Shown here: positions 24,001-32,549 of the stretch, in pieces
Position numbering within the stretch: position 1 is the stretch's first letter
How the letters are laid out: each line of letters opens with the position of its first letter
Assembly (NCBI RefSeq): GCF_029931775.1
Contig: NW_026612050.1
Coordinates: forward strand, 434,001-498,000
Length of the DNA stretch: 64,000 nucleotides
DNA from: Euleptes europaea
Taxonomy: Eukaryota > Chordata > Lepidosauria > Squamata > Sphaerodactylidae
Reading direction: 5' to 3'
The notes under the pieces: model-generated
Seen by the model: the letters and a program-made list of their open reading frames with translations, nothing else
Databases searched by the model: none
What the model was told of the DNA's origin: nothing
Made by a program: the position numbers and the translations under genes

Positions 24001-26546
24001 CCCTCCTGTGGGTCAGCATTGGGAAGTGTGGAGGCACTTGGTAACAGCCTCTAAGTTTTCAACCCTCTCACTTAGCTACTTGAGAACTTTAGCGATGCTC
24101 TGAAAGGCTACATCAGTGTGGGACCTGCACCCGGTGGCCCTTAAGGGTTCCCTTTGAGTAGAAGGGGCCCCACGCCCTGCTCTACCTGGTGTGTCCTTGG
24201 GGGCTTGACTTGGTGGAACCCTTGCATCAGGCCTAGCTCTCTTATTTGGGGGAGGTGACTTTCCCTTTTTACCCGCAGAAGCGGATGGGGCCACTCACCT
24301 GTTAGGAGCCTTGCCTTGTTTTGGAGGCATTGTTCAATAAATAGACACCACACACAGAACTTGTGCAAGATAAAGGAGCGGAACACTGTCCAATCAGTTA
24401 TAACTCTGCTCTATCACGCTTCCTCTTATGAAGGTTTTTTATTATTATTTAAATTATCAGTTAATTAAATTATATATTTTATATTCTCATCTAAACCAAT
24501 CAATTCATTTGGGTTAGGCAGAAATTATTCCTTGGTCTAATCAAATTTACTCTTCCAAAACAGGCCCACAGTAAAAAGCTGCCAAAACAGCGTGTTTTCA
24601 AACATGCTAAAACAAATAAAATTACAAAAAACACAACTCCCCTGGTCAGCGCAATGCAAGCAAGCAATAGGGACGGGAGTACTGGGGCCTCTCGCAGCCC
24701 GATGGGACAACTCGCATGCAAGGGGTGATGTTCCAAAGCCACCAATCACACCGCTCATTGCCTTGCCGCTTTGGGACTTTGGAATCCTGGTTGCCCTTCG
24801 ATGTGCTGGCAACAAGGCTGTTCTGCAGTTCTGCGTGGCCTTAAATAGGCCCTGGGTGTGTGGGCACACTATCACCTTAGAGAAGCGGCAATTACCCACC
24901 CCCCAGCCAGCTATAGGCTGCCTAAAGGGGAAAGGGCAGGAAGGACACAGCAGCCCATCCATGCAGCCAGCAGGGCAGAGGAGCCCAAAAACACGTGTCA
25001 GGCAAGCTCCAGTTTGGACTTCTAAGCAAAATCACATCTCTCTGATTGCCCTGCAAGTAACATAATTTGAATATACTTGTGAGGAGCCAGCCCTGGAGGA
25101 GCCCCATCCAGGCCCTCCATTGTCCTCTGCCTGCTCGCCACCGGCACTTCTTCAGCCTCAGAACCTGAGGCCCAAGGAGGTCTCTGGCCCCCTGGTCCCA
25201 GTGACTGCTTGGTTGCCCATAGCTGAGGCCTTCCAGCAGTCCCACCTCCTCCCCAGCCTCCACGCCTTACTGGCTTTTATGGGGGAAGCCCCATGCCTGG
25301 CTGTGCCCCTTCCACCTGAGTCCCCCTCCCCAAAGTCCATAAAAGGACGCATCTCCTCCCCGGTGTCTTTTGAAGAGCTTCCAGGTTCCGCTGAGCCTAC
25401 CTGCAGCTCAGCTCTTAGGTGGTCTCACTGCCTGCACTCCTGGTTGGCCCCGGCCCCATCGGAAAGGCTCCTGTGCTGCTGGCATGGCCTTGGTGTTGCC
25501 GGGCCCATAATCCCCATTGCCCAGGCTCCGGGGCCTCTCCCAGGGTGGCTCCCAGGTCCCGGCCCTTCCAGTGGTTGCGGCTGCCCCGGCGTTGGCGGCG
25601 GATGGGGCGTTGATGGCACAGTGTCTGGCCGCCCTTCCAGGCCCCACTCTTCTTTGGCCTTGTCCCCTCGGCCTTGGGTGACTGTGGATGGGGGAGTAAG
25701 TTCCGAGAACACCACTGGCGGCCGCATCTCAGGACAATACTTTTTGGTTAATTTTTGAACAGAGGTTGAATCCCTAGTTACATCAATGTAGCAGTTCATA
25801 GAAACCATTTTATTGGCTCCCCCACCCACTGGAGCTCTCTGCCTCCCTCAACCCCCAAGTGCTTTTTCGGAGGATCAAGGGCCCAGAATGGGATGCTGTG
25901 TAGCATGGGGAGGCAGCTACAGCATGGAGGAGGATTCTGCAGGAATCACAAAAGTAACCTCTGTTAGCACAATGTTATGCCACTCACTGGGTAACCAGGA
26001 TTGTTCCAGCTAAGTTAAACCACTGGATTCTATCTAGAAGTATTGTATCATCACCAGTGGCATCCTAAGCAGAGTTAGGGGCTTTTTAAGTTCAGTGAAG
26101 TCAATGGTATTAAAAGGGTAAGTCTGCTTAGGATGGCACTATAAATGCTGAATTATATTTTGGTGTGTATGTGTGTGTGTATACACAGTTATTAATTGAT
26201 TGTTGCTTCTGAAACTTGCAATGTTGTTTTCATCCTGAACTCATCCTGGCTCCTTCTGAAGGGGGAAAAGATTGAATGCAGTTTGGGGGCAAAGCTGGAA
26301 AACTGTATGCAAATATGTGGCTGTGTGTGTGTGTGTAAAGTGCTGTCAAGTCGCAGCTGACTTATGGCGACCCCTTTTGGGGTTTTCATGGCAAGAGACT
26401 AACAGAGGTGGTTTGCCAGTGCCTTCCTAAACATGTGTAATTCTCATCTTCTTTCACTTTTAGGTAACTGTAGGAAAGTTTCCCACAAGTCAAGGGTAAA
26501 TGAAGCAGAAGTCAGTTTGGAAATTACTAGCAGTCCTTTAATTTGA
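12006..26546 (+). CDS. PDCD1LG2: PD-L2, programmed cell death 1 ligand 2 (five-exon model)
   Basis: This gene encodes a type I membrane protein of the B7 family that binds PD-1 on T cells and damps their activation. Exons 12006-12060, 15168-15527, 16528-16815, 19527-19673 and 26464-26546 total 933 nt (310 residues plus stop), and every junction is phase 1, the rule in B7 genes. The order is signal peptide (1-19), IgV (C42-C121, W59), IgC (C161-C214, W173), transmembrane (about 247-268) and a basic cytoplasmic tail. The signal peptide LDIQLHLMTALFTV resembles human PD-L2 LELQLHQIAALFTV, and the IgC block GYPLAEVSW...CVFWN is PD-L2-like. Position upstream of RIC1 on the same strand agrees with PDCD1LG2. 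In contrast, IgV residues VEYGSNVTL.C.FPVE.QL and GEADYKY resemble PD-L1. CD274 itself is not seen in the window. A noncoding first exon is expected but was not located. Confidence 0.87.
13219..13410. repeat. Penelope-type palindrome, collapsed copy
   Basis: Two inverted arms, attggttcttgtaggttatccgg...gtcttggtattttctttcc and its complement ggaaagaaaataccaagacc...ataacctacaagaaccaat, are nearly fused. It ends with gaactctgaccgtgaaagccttcgacaat. It is the same family as 43681-43990, but the centre holding the hammerhead-like motif is missing here. The family name is from memory of Penelope-like terminal repeats. Confidence 0.7.
13897..14017 (-). mobile_element. tRNA-derived SINE, partial
   Basis: Matches the 3' half of the SINE at 4234-4534 (tgtgcaagcacagggtcattcctgacccatggggtgacatcaca...ccagtgccttccccagtcttc). 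The tRNA-like head is absent. Confidence 0.85.
14205..14530 (-). mobile_element. AT-rich segment, possibly an L1 3' region
   Basis: Begins with a T-rich run (tttttaaaaattattattatattttatttt) and continues AT-rich without long frames, like the reverse-oriented L1 3' end at 39334-39739. A similar segment starts at about 18419. The assignment is a guess from composition. Confidence 0.3.
14545..14740 (+). mobile_element. tRNA-derived SINE, 5'-truncated
   Basis: Contains the B-box-like ggttcaaatccccagtctgcc, then the body ggctttgggccagctacatgttctcagcctaatctacctca and the tail gatataagctgctttgagcccccattgcagaaaa. Same family as the copy at 49745-49975. Confidence 0.8.
15168..15527 (+). CDS. PDCD1LG2: PDCD1LG2 IgV-domain exon
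   Basis: 120 codons between a polypyrimidine acceptor (gtgcttttgtgcctcag) and a GTTGGT donor. It carries the V-set framework: C42 in TLRCHF, W59 in ILWKR, the DAG motif at 115-117 and C121 in SFLCVINYG. It has N-glycosylation sequons NVT and NLT. Unlike human PD-L2 it keeps the B-C strand tryptophan and a full C'-D region, and its G strand reads GEADYKYITLEVK, without the tryptophan human PD-L2 has in GVAWDYKY. C103 (QMGCSAL) is an extra cysteine with no partner. The donor is weak for a +3 to +5 consensus but gives the expected phase. Confidence 0.93.
16195..16392 (-). mobile_element. tRNA-derived SINE, old copy
   Basis: On the minus strand: catagctgagtggtaacacgaggcccccaattcaatccctggcacc (tRNA-like head, decayed), followed by aaaacatcccagataggtgatgggaaaggcatttctctgcc. 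Matches the head and body of the split SINE at 54081-54215. It ends about 135 bp before the IgC exon. Confidence 0.7.
16528..16815 (+). CDS. PDCD1LG2: PDCD1LG2 IgC-domain exon
   Basis: 96 codons between acceptor cttcttctcctcag and donor GTAAAA. The C-set fold is shown by C161 (LILICQSEGYPLAEVSW), W173 and C214 (GNYTCVFWN), with the LFNVTSTLRV block shared with PD-L1. The sequons NTS, NTT, NVT and NYT suggest heavy glycosylation. Open frame continues upstream of the acceptor by chance. Confidence 0.94.
16866..17645. other. PDCD1LG2 intron, nothing recognised
   Basis: No repeat or conserved element that I can name. Short open frames at 17379-17679 on both strands lack motifs. Confidence 0.5.
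17646..18150 (+). repeat. Interspersed repeat split by a MITE
   Basis: The flanks of the MITE form one repeat: left gggttgccactctccagttggtggctggacatctccc...ccacttt ggaaggtgcactctat, right tggcattataccgctttgaagtccctcccctccccaaaccctgcc...ccagatatttcccaacccagaactggcaatcc. The outer ends (gggttgccact and agaactggcaatcc) are partly complementary, suggesting a palindromic or terminal-inverted-repeat element. The family is common in reptile introns; I cannot name it. Confidence 0.65.
17761..18046. mobile_element. Palindromic MITE, 130-bp inverted arms
   Basis: Left arm 17761-17891 (ggccttttatgcagggacat...cctgcattttc) and right arm 17917-18046 (gaaaatgcgggc...cagcataaaaagcc) are inverted copies with moderate divergence; the loop is 25 bp. 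A single-arm relative lies at 29721-29845. No transposase. The flanks share tct, but a clear target duplication cannot be fixed. Confidence 0.88.
18151..19240. other. PDCD1LG2 intron, no gene recognised
   Basis: 18419-18720 is T-rich then AT-rich (possible reverse-oriented LINE tail). The remainder has no supported feature. Confidence 0.45.
19527..19673 (+). CDS. PDCD1LG2: PDCD1LG2 transmembrane exon
   Basis: 49 codons between acceptor attttattgtttacag and a good GTAAGA donor. They encode a short stalk (DYVDESASGHQK), a hydrophobic span IFLISFIPICLVVLSFLPVF and a basic stop-transfer segment KVARRK, continuing into a cysteine-containing tail. IFLISFIPIC resembles human PD-L2 LHIFIPFCII. Reading through the donor would add about 17 residues before a stop, a possible alternative short tail. 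Confidence 0.9.
19800..20550. other. PDCD1LG2 intron, no gene recognised
   Basis: Only a short (CA)n tract at about 20308-20325. No exon found. Confidence 0.5.
20555..21367. mobile_element. GC-rich element bounded by tcttatac direct repeats
   Basis: The left side has aaaaaaaagtcaaaaatgggggtcatcttatacac. The right side has aaaaaaaataggggtcgtcttatacatggggtcgtcttatacacggaaaatacggta. The same motif thus stands in direct orientation at both sides, twice on the right. Between them is about 500 bp of GC-rich, CpG-containing DNA open in several frames on both strands (149-211 codons), a composition effect rather than a gene. The terminal sequence resembles ends of vertebrate non-autonomous DNA transposons. 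Family not determined. Confidence 0.5.
21974..22236 (+). mobile_element. tRNA-derived SINE
   Basis: Reads gtgtagtggttaagaatggtggtttgg (A-box-like), then gatttgattccccactcctcc (B-box-like), and the body accttgggctagtcacagctttctgagagctcagtcatccccacctacctcacagggtgtctgttg. The tail gtaagccggtttgattcttcc is followed by an AT/TATC tract. Confidence 0.85.
22237..22285. repeat. (TATC)n / (TA)n microsatellite
   Basis: Seven or so TATC units flanked by TA-rich sequence, at the 3' end of the SINE, a common origin for such tracts. A (GA)n tract follows at 22379-22396. Confidence 0.95.
22950..24335 (-). mobile_element. DIRS-like retroelement fossil, ORF1 region
   Basis: On the minus strand the translation begins MPPKQGKAPNR near 24330. 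Lower down it shows GVFMGVVQAAYTERGWHLSNHMC and ends with a Cys/His cluster, CWEYNQGRCQRACCKYKHNC, followed by PHPRPSCP. This combination resembles the ORF1 product of tyrosine-recombinase retroelements (DIRS group) known from amphibians and reptiles. No reverse transcriptase or recombinase was recognised nearby. The copy is broken in several places and is a fossil fragment inside the last intron of PDCD1LG2. Confidence 0.6.
25080..25830 (-). other. GC-rich block, possibly LTR-derived
   Basis: GC-rich and proline/glycine-coding in several frames on both strands (up to 212 codons), which argues against one real gene. On the minus strand a TATA-like cccataaaagccag (25273-25286) and a gtccttttatggac block recall LTR promoters. 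No gag, pol or paired repeat was found. Confidence 0.3.
26326..26430 (-). mobile_element. 5S/tRNA-type SINE tail fragment
   Basis: Matches in reverse the body and tail of the SINE at 9604-9806 (ggaaggcactggcaaaccacctctgttagtctcttgcc...ccataagtcagctgcgacttgacagca). It ends about 33 bp before the candidate last exon of PDCD1LG2. Confidence 0.8.
26464..26546 (+). CDS. PDCD1LG2: PDCD1LG2 candidate last coding exon
   Basis: After the acceptor ctttcacttttag the phase-1 frame reads GNCRKVSHKSRVNEAEVSLE then ITSSPLI and a TGA stop. A short basic/polar tail ending soon after an RVN motif is like the mammalian PD-L2 tail (TKREVNSAI). The intron before it would be 6.8 kb. A candidate ATTAAA polyadenylation signal lies at 26988-26993. 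Similarity is weak over such a short exon, so this is a proposal. An undetected exon between 19.7 and 26.4 kb is possible. Confidence 0.6.
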
Positions 26547-27163
26547 TCAGTTGGGATTCTCCATGTTAATTTCTGAATCTGAAGGGTAATCCAAATCGGC
26601 AAGAGTTGCACAATGAAGAAAATACTTAGTTCATGGAGACACTCTGGCATCTGCATCACATTCATCCCATGAGATAAGAGCTTAACAAGGAATGTCCCTT
26701 GTTTTTCCACCACTACTCTGAGGAGATTTGGATCATACCAATTGAGGAACTCAAACAAACATGTGATGTTGTTTTCAATTCTGCACTTTCCATATTTCCC
26801 TTTTTGGGGGGAAATCAGGACATTGTAGCACTTGAAAGGTAAATTGTGCTTCTGTTTTTTGTCAGTATTATTGCTCAGCAGTTTAAAGGGTTATTTGAGT
26901 AAGTTTTAAATATTCTGTGATCATACTGTGTGTCTGAAATTTTGGTAACTAGACTTTTGTGTTTGTATTTGCTATTTATGCCTATTTATTAAAGAGATGA
27001 CATTATAAGAAGTGAATTAATATGGTTGTCAAAATGGCATCTTTCCTACTTTGCTACTTGTGACTGGAGAAAAACTGAACCTCTTTTGTGTGCTCATGTC
27101 TTCACTCAGCGACAGAGGCGGGTGGCCTTAGGAAAACTGCTCTCTGTTAACCTCAGTCTACCG

Positions 27164-28320
27164 CAGTGGTTCCCAACCTTTTTTTTACCAGGGACCACTA
27201 GGACTTTTTGTTCGGTGCAGGGACCCCAAGGTTCAAAATAAAAATTCAGAGAATTTGAAAAATAAACTTTAATCATAACTGTTAGTTAAACATTAAACTT
27301 AGAATACTATTTGAATATATTTGTTATAATAGAGAACCTTTAATTGAAAATCAATGTGATTTTTGAGCTTGCATCCTTTTTACAAGCTGGGCAATTCTGG
27401 GGCTAATACTGTTGCTCAGAGCTACACGGGCTACTTTCATTAATATGAAAATGCATTTCTTCTTTTTAAGCTGCAAGATTTTTTGGATACTTGATGCCTC
27501 TCGTTTGTATCCACCGCATACCAGGTTTTTACAACATTAACACCTTTTACCACACAACTGGAAAAAGGGTTTCCGCAACCTTTTAATGTATTTTTTTGTT
27601 TTGTTTTATGAGCGGCTGCAACCAACGCCGCCCTTCGATTAAATTTTTTTTAAAGAGTCTTTTCTTATTGTCTGCCATAAACACGATTCCCAAGTACAAA
27701 TCCTGACCGGGGGAGGGGGGAGATATGCATGCCCTACCATGCAAAAGTTCGAAACAGAGGAGCAGAGAAAGGCTCCCAGGAGGAGGAGGAGAAGGGGAGA
27801 GGTGGTGCTCCCGCCCCGGGAGACCGACGCGGACTGGTGCCGCAGAAAGCAACGCCGCACTCACAGTGCCTCCCACCGAAAGGAGCCCGGGAGCTGGGTA
27901 GGACCTGGGGGTGCATTTTTGCTCTGATGGGGCCGCCGCCCTCCCCCTTCGCCCCCTGCCCCGCTCAACAGCGGCGGGTCGCTCGCCAGAGCCCCCGGAC
28001 GCCCAGAAGCCACTCACCATGAGCGCCCGGGTCGCCGCCACCTGCATGCTGCTCGCCGCCGACCCGCCAATTGGGCATCGGACTCCGCCACTGTCTTTTG
28101 GCGCTCACGCAACACGCACTGGCAGCGCCCGGATCCCCTCTGCTCCCTTCCTTCCTTCCCTCCTTCACACGCTCGCTCCGCACGCGGGATCACGCAATCC
28201 GTGCGCACCCGCATAAATATTATTTTATTATGGGTTTACTTTATAACTTTGTTTCGCGGACCCCTGGTTTAGTTCTCGTGGACCCCTGGTGGTCCGTGGA
28301 CCACCGGTTGGGAACCAGTG
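27164..28320. mobile_element. Non-autonomous hAT DNA transposon with 8-bp TSD
   Basis: Left end cagtggttcccaacctttttt and right end ggttgggaaccagtg are inverted repeats of about 15 bp. Flanks are gtctaccg (27156-27163) and gtctacag (28321-28328), a near-perfect 8-bp target duplication, the size used by hAT transposases. The outer 450 bp on the left are AT-rich. The interior (27700-28220) is strikingly GC- and CpG-rich. No transposase frame is present. Confidence 0.92.
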
Positions 28321-28374
28321 GTCTACAGTATGAGGTCCTCCATTCAGGCCTACTGAAAGCAGTCCTTGTAAGGA

Positions 28375-28612
28375 TTGGTGGTGGTGGAAAGTGCCGTCAT
28401 GTCACAGCTGATTTATGGCGACCCAGTGTAGGGTTTTTCAAGGTAAGAGACGTTCAGAGGTGGTTTGCCATTGCCTGCCTCTGTGTGAGCTGAGAGAGTT
28501 CTGAGAGAACTGTGACTGGCCCAAGGTCAAACAGCAGGCTTCATGAGGAAGAGTGGGGAATCAAACCTGGTTCTCTAGAGTCTGCCACTCTTAACCACTT
28601 CACCACGCTTAA
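28375..28612 (-). mobile_element. tRNA-derived SINE
   Basis: On the minus strand: taagcgtggtgaagtggttaagagtggcagactctagagaaccaggtttgattccccactcttcc (tRNA-like head), then the shared body and tail ending agctgtgacatgacggcac. Confidence 0.87.
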
Positions 28613-29477
28613 TTACTGAGTAAGGATTACTGAAATGATATATGTGAAGCAGTTTGAACACAAAATTGTCTTGAAAGGAGCTGCAGGACCCAGTTTTGAG
28701 TAGGAAAACAATACAAGGGATAAGGGCTGACTGCATTTTAGTAACTTCTCAACACGCCAGGTGATTTCTTGTGTAATGTGCAGTAACACCCACATCATAG
28801 TCACATTTGCTTGGAACCATTGCCCGTGAAAGCACCAGCAACTTACCTCGCTATTTACACGCGTCCAGTACGAAAGCATCCAAAATGAGTTTAAATTTCT
28901 GTTCCCACCACGCCGCCTTTGCCCGCTGCTTTTGATAAGCCCAGACCAGCACGCTCCTACGCATGCCCAGTTGGCTTCTCCAAGCAAGGACGGCGATTGG
29001 TCCACCGTAAGGGAGGCGGGGGGAGTGCGGGGGTTGGCTGGCAGCACGAAGTGGGCTGGCAGCAGGAAATGGATTGAACACAGTTTGCCTGTTCCCACTG
29101 TAAGGCACCAGGTATGGAGGACGTTTTATTTTTTTAATTCGCCGTATAAGCGGATGCGCTTAACGCGGCGAAATTGTGCTCTGGAGACATCCTCGGAATC
29201 CTTCGGGTGAGTTGCAGCGGGAACATGCAAGGAAAGCCCGCAGAAGCCGGTGCCGCAAATGGTAAGTGCAAACATGGCCGTTGTTAGGTTTTTAAATGCC
29301 TGAGGAGGCACTGCTTCTCATACTAATGTTTACAGATTTTCCATTCCAGCTGACGTTTTCTGTGTTGTTCCAGAGGGTTCCTTAACTAACAATGAGTAAT
29401 GGATTTTCAGAAGCTACAGGGAGCTACAGCAGGAAGGGGAAGTAGGAAAGCCCCACTCCACAAGCAGAACTCAAGTC

Positions 29478-29545
29478 CAGCAGAACAGACTGCTGGACTT
29501 GATGGGCCTTGGTCTGATCCAGCAGGGCCTTTCTTATGTTCTTAA
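29478..29545 (+). repeat. Short interspersed repeat tail
   Basis: gaacagactgctggacttgatgggccttggtctgatccagcagggcctttcttatgttctta also occurs, slightly changed, at about 46725-46790. It is probably the 3' tail of a LINE or SINE family. Confidence 0.7.
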
Positions 29546-29720
29546 GCCTACACTCAAGTATCAGATATGTCAGAACAGAGGGGGCAGTTTGGTTGTAGGG
29601 TGAGCTTGAGATACCAAAGTTCCCTTTAACAGAAGTATCATTTTTCAAGAATCACGATATCATGACACAAGACACACAAGTTATGGCATTAGGTAATATA
29701 AAATCATGAATGTTGATTTA

Positions 29721-29845
29721 GGCCTTTTATGCATGGTTGTCACCCCTCCGATGACTTTGGGTCTTCGTTTTGATTATGCATGCCGTTTCCAACTGTCAGA
29801 GGTCACCACGCCCTCCCCCAGCATTTCCCTGCATTTTGCCATGTT
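29721..29845 (+). mobile_element. Single-arm relative of the 17761-18046 MITE
   Basis: Begins ggccttttatgcatggttgtcacccc and continues ttcgttttgattatgcatgccgtttccaactgtcagaggtcaccacgccctccccc...cctgcattttgcc, matching one arm of the palindrome. The other arm is absent or lost. Confidence 0.75.
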
Positions 29846-29867
29846 TTCAAATTTGAGATAAAACAGA

Positions 29868-31620
29868 TGTCAAGTCCCAGGGTCGGAGGCAGGGAAGCAG
29901 GGTCAAGAGCAGTCCAAAGTCAAAGCTGGGTTATCTGTAGAGTTCACTTCCAAGTAGCAAAAAAGTAGTCTAAAAGAATAGTCAGGGATCAGTCTAGGGT
30001 CAAGGCACACAGAGTTCAGAAACAGCATCTTCCACTTTTCGGGGGTTCATGAAAGCATTTTTGATGTCCATCAGGAACCCCATGAAGTCGTTCAGCAGAG
30101 GAGACTGGGCCAGTAGCAAGGGCATAGCCCATTTTGCTGTCTGTTCCTTTAAGAGGCTGTTGATGAAACAGACCCTGGTCTTATCATCCGGGAAGTCCCG
30201 TGTCCGTCGCTCAATGTACAGTTGGCACTGGGCGAGGAAAGCTGGAAAATCTTCTGTCTTGTCCTGAAACTTCTCAGATGGGCTTACCAGGCATTTCCTT
30301 GGAGGCACGGGCAGGGCTGGACTCGCAGCAGCCACTTACTGCTGCTGTTGCAGGAGTTGATTTAATATGCTGGAAAGCTTGGAACTGCAGGGCTTGGTTC
30401 CGAGCAGCTGTCATGGCCCAGGCTTCAACAGGTGAAACATCATCAGAGGAAGAGCCTGAGCAGGGATAAATAACGGGCATTGCACCTCAGACAGCTGAGA
30501 ATGCAGGGCAGGGCGAAGGACAACAGGTAGGAGTAAACACCAGCCCCGCTGAGGAGTTGGAAGTAAACACAGAATCACCTTCTTCGGCACAACCAGATGC
30601 AGCTGTAACTCCACAGAAGCAAGACCCACCCAGCTCACCTGAAGCCACTCAACAACAGCACAGGCAAAAAGGAAGAATGGAGTTCCAAAGTAAAAGGAGA
30701 AGTGCGCGTCTACAGGCACTAAGGAGACAGCTCCAAGACTGTGAGTTGTCTGAGGATGAGAACTAAGGCAAAGAGAAACAGCTTAAACCCAGGCTTGGAT
30801 CAGACAGACGTTGCAAAAGCAATTGTTGCAAAAAGATCTCTGACTTTTGTTGCTGACGCTCCTAGACTTTGATAAACGGACTTCTGACCCTTGGACCGAA
30901 CTTTTGACTTCCCCGCTGCACGCCGACTTTATTTTGGTTTCCAGCTCCTGGCGGGACTCCCCCGGATTTCTGCATTCCTGAGATAACAGCCTGCTCTCAA
31001 GACCAGTAGCCGGCAGTAACCCGAGACGACCTGGCCTAGCACAGCAGCCAGGCTGGCTGCAATGGCATACACCTCCCTTCTTTAGTTGCACATAAGCGTG
31101 CTTTTGGTCGGAACAAAATGTCAAGTCGCAGAGTCAGAGGCAGGGAAGCAGGGTCAAGAGCAGTTCAAAGTCAAAGCCAGGTTATCTTTAGAGTTCAGTT
31201 CCAAGTAGCAAAAACATAGCCCAAGAGAATAGTCAGGGTTCAGTCCAGGGTCAAAGGCACACAGGGTTCAGAAACAGGTAAAGTTGCAGTTAGCATAAGG
31301 TGTTAGCATAAGGTGGTAGCACAAGTTGTTCCCACACCAGCCTGGATGCAAGTGTCTGCTTAAATAAGCCTAGGACTCAGCACTCCTTGCTGGAGGGAGC
31401 TCATTATCCTGATTGCTGTCAGCCAGCAGTGCTCTTTGTAGTGCTTGTAATCTAGCACTCCTTCTATGCTTAAGGAGGACTGTTCTGCATCTTTGGCGCC
31501 GCTGCTCCAGCTGCTGTGGAGGGCTGCTGTTAGACACAGGTGAGTTCCCTGCCCTGGGTGGCTGTAGCATTACTCGGTAATGCTAGGTTTTTGCAAAAGG
31601 GGAACACAACCCCTTCAAGT
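29868..31620 (-). mobile_element. Gypsy-like LTR retroelement fossil
   Basis: Two related segments in the same orientation, 29868-30021 and 31119-31281, start tgtcaagtc(c/g)ca and share about 150 bp. The right one continues to about 31620 and behaves like a longer LTR (minus strand). Between them, minus-strand codons at about 30004-30335 read KFQDKTEDFPAFLAQCQLYI and KTRVCFINSLLKEQTAKWA, a Ty3/Gypsy (sushi-type) Gag capsid pattern. Plus-strand sequence at 30470-30830 shows a second, inverted piece related to the LTR region. The pol genes are not visible. The element is broken, with internal loss and rearrangement. Confidence 0.6.
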
Positions 31621-31624
31621 CTGA

Positions 31625-32545
31625 GGAATATTCTGTTCCAAATTGTCATTATATTGTTGGTCAATATGATGTGAGAAATGCTATACTAGGAAAAAAAATC
31701 TTTTAGATTATCTTTTGCCAAGCGTATACACAGTTTGTGTAATTTAATCTGGTCCAAGCTGAATGCAGCCTACTAGCCTATTGGGTAGCCCAGGTTAGTT
31801 ACCCTCATTGTGATTGATGATTATTACTGTCTGTTCTACACAAACCACACGGGGCCCATTCTCTGTCTGTCTGTTTGCCCCACCACCAAGACAGCGGTAG
31901 ATGGCATAGCAAAACCATTAGTGGTTGAACCAGCCGCCAATGTTACTTTGTACATCCTGTGAGGACGTTCTTTCCTGTTCAGCAGTGCTTGGTATTTTGT
32001 GGCTGGAGGTGAACTGCTATCTGGACACAGTCCATGCTAGCAGCATAACTCTGCCATACCAGAAGAGTTTGTGGGCCACTAGTTCTGCATTCTTTGTCCC
32101 GTTGCCAGAACTTACATGAAAGCAAATGCCTTTTTGCTTATACAACTAAGAATCAGCTTAACTGCTTGCATGCCTTCTGAATCTTAAACTCTGAAAAATG
32201 GATGTGGATGTTTCCAGAAAGAAGTGAAGCCAGCTCTCATGTTTCAGCAGCTGAATGGACATTGCTGTGCCTGAGCTTCTGTTGTATTTATCAGATGTGA
32301 GTGCATGACTGTTCCTGCTGCTACTGCCTGAGCACGATATATGTGTTTAATATAAACTTGTGCATTTCCTGCTTCACCTAAGTTCACTCAAGCTGCCCCA
32401 GTAGAATACCTGAAGAAGGTATCCAAGACTGTACATATGGCAGATGGCTGTGGGAAAAGGGGTTGTGGTTGAATTCTGAAATCTGTGCACAAAGGAACAA
32501 TGTAAGGTTTGGGAAAATCTGTGTTTGAGGGTAACAGGAACCTAG
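31625..32545. other. No gene recognised
   Basis: Unique-looking sequence; short frames without motifs. Confidence 0.5.
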
Positions 32546-32549
32546 CTTA

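Noticed and set aside
25120-25829. 212- and 134-codon frames, Pro/Ser-rich, on opposite strands
   Set aside because: Same reason: GC-rich block without a supported domain, splice sites or homology I recognise.
27911-28216. First exon of a host gene (MSARVAATCMLLAAD...) in the CpG-rich block
   Set aside because: It lies wholly inside a bounded hAT element and has no convincing donor or homology; captured sequence remains possible and is listed as a finding.
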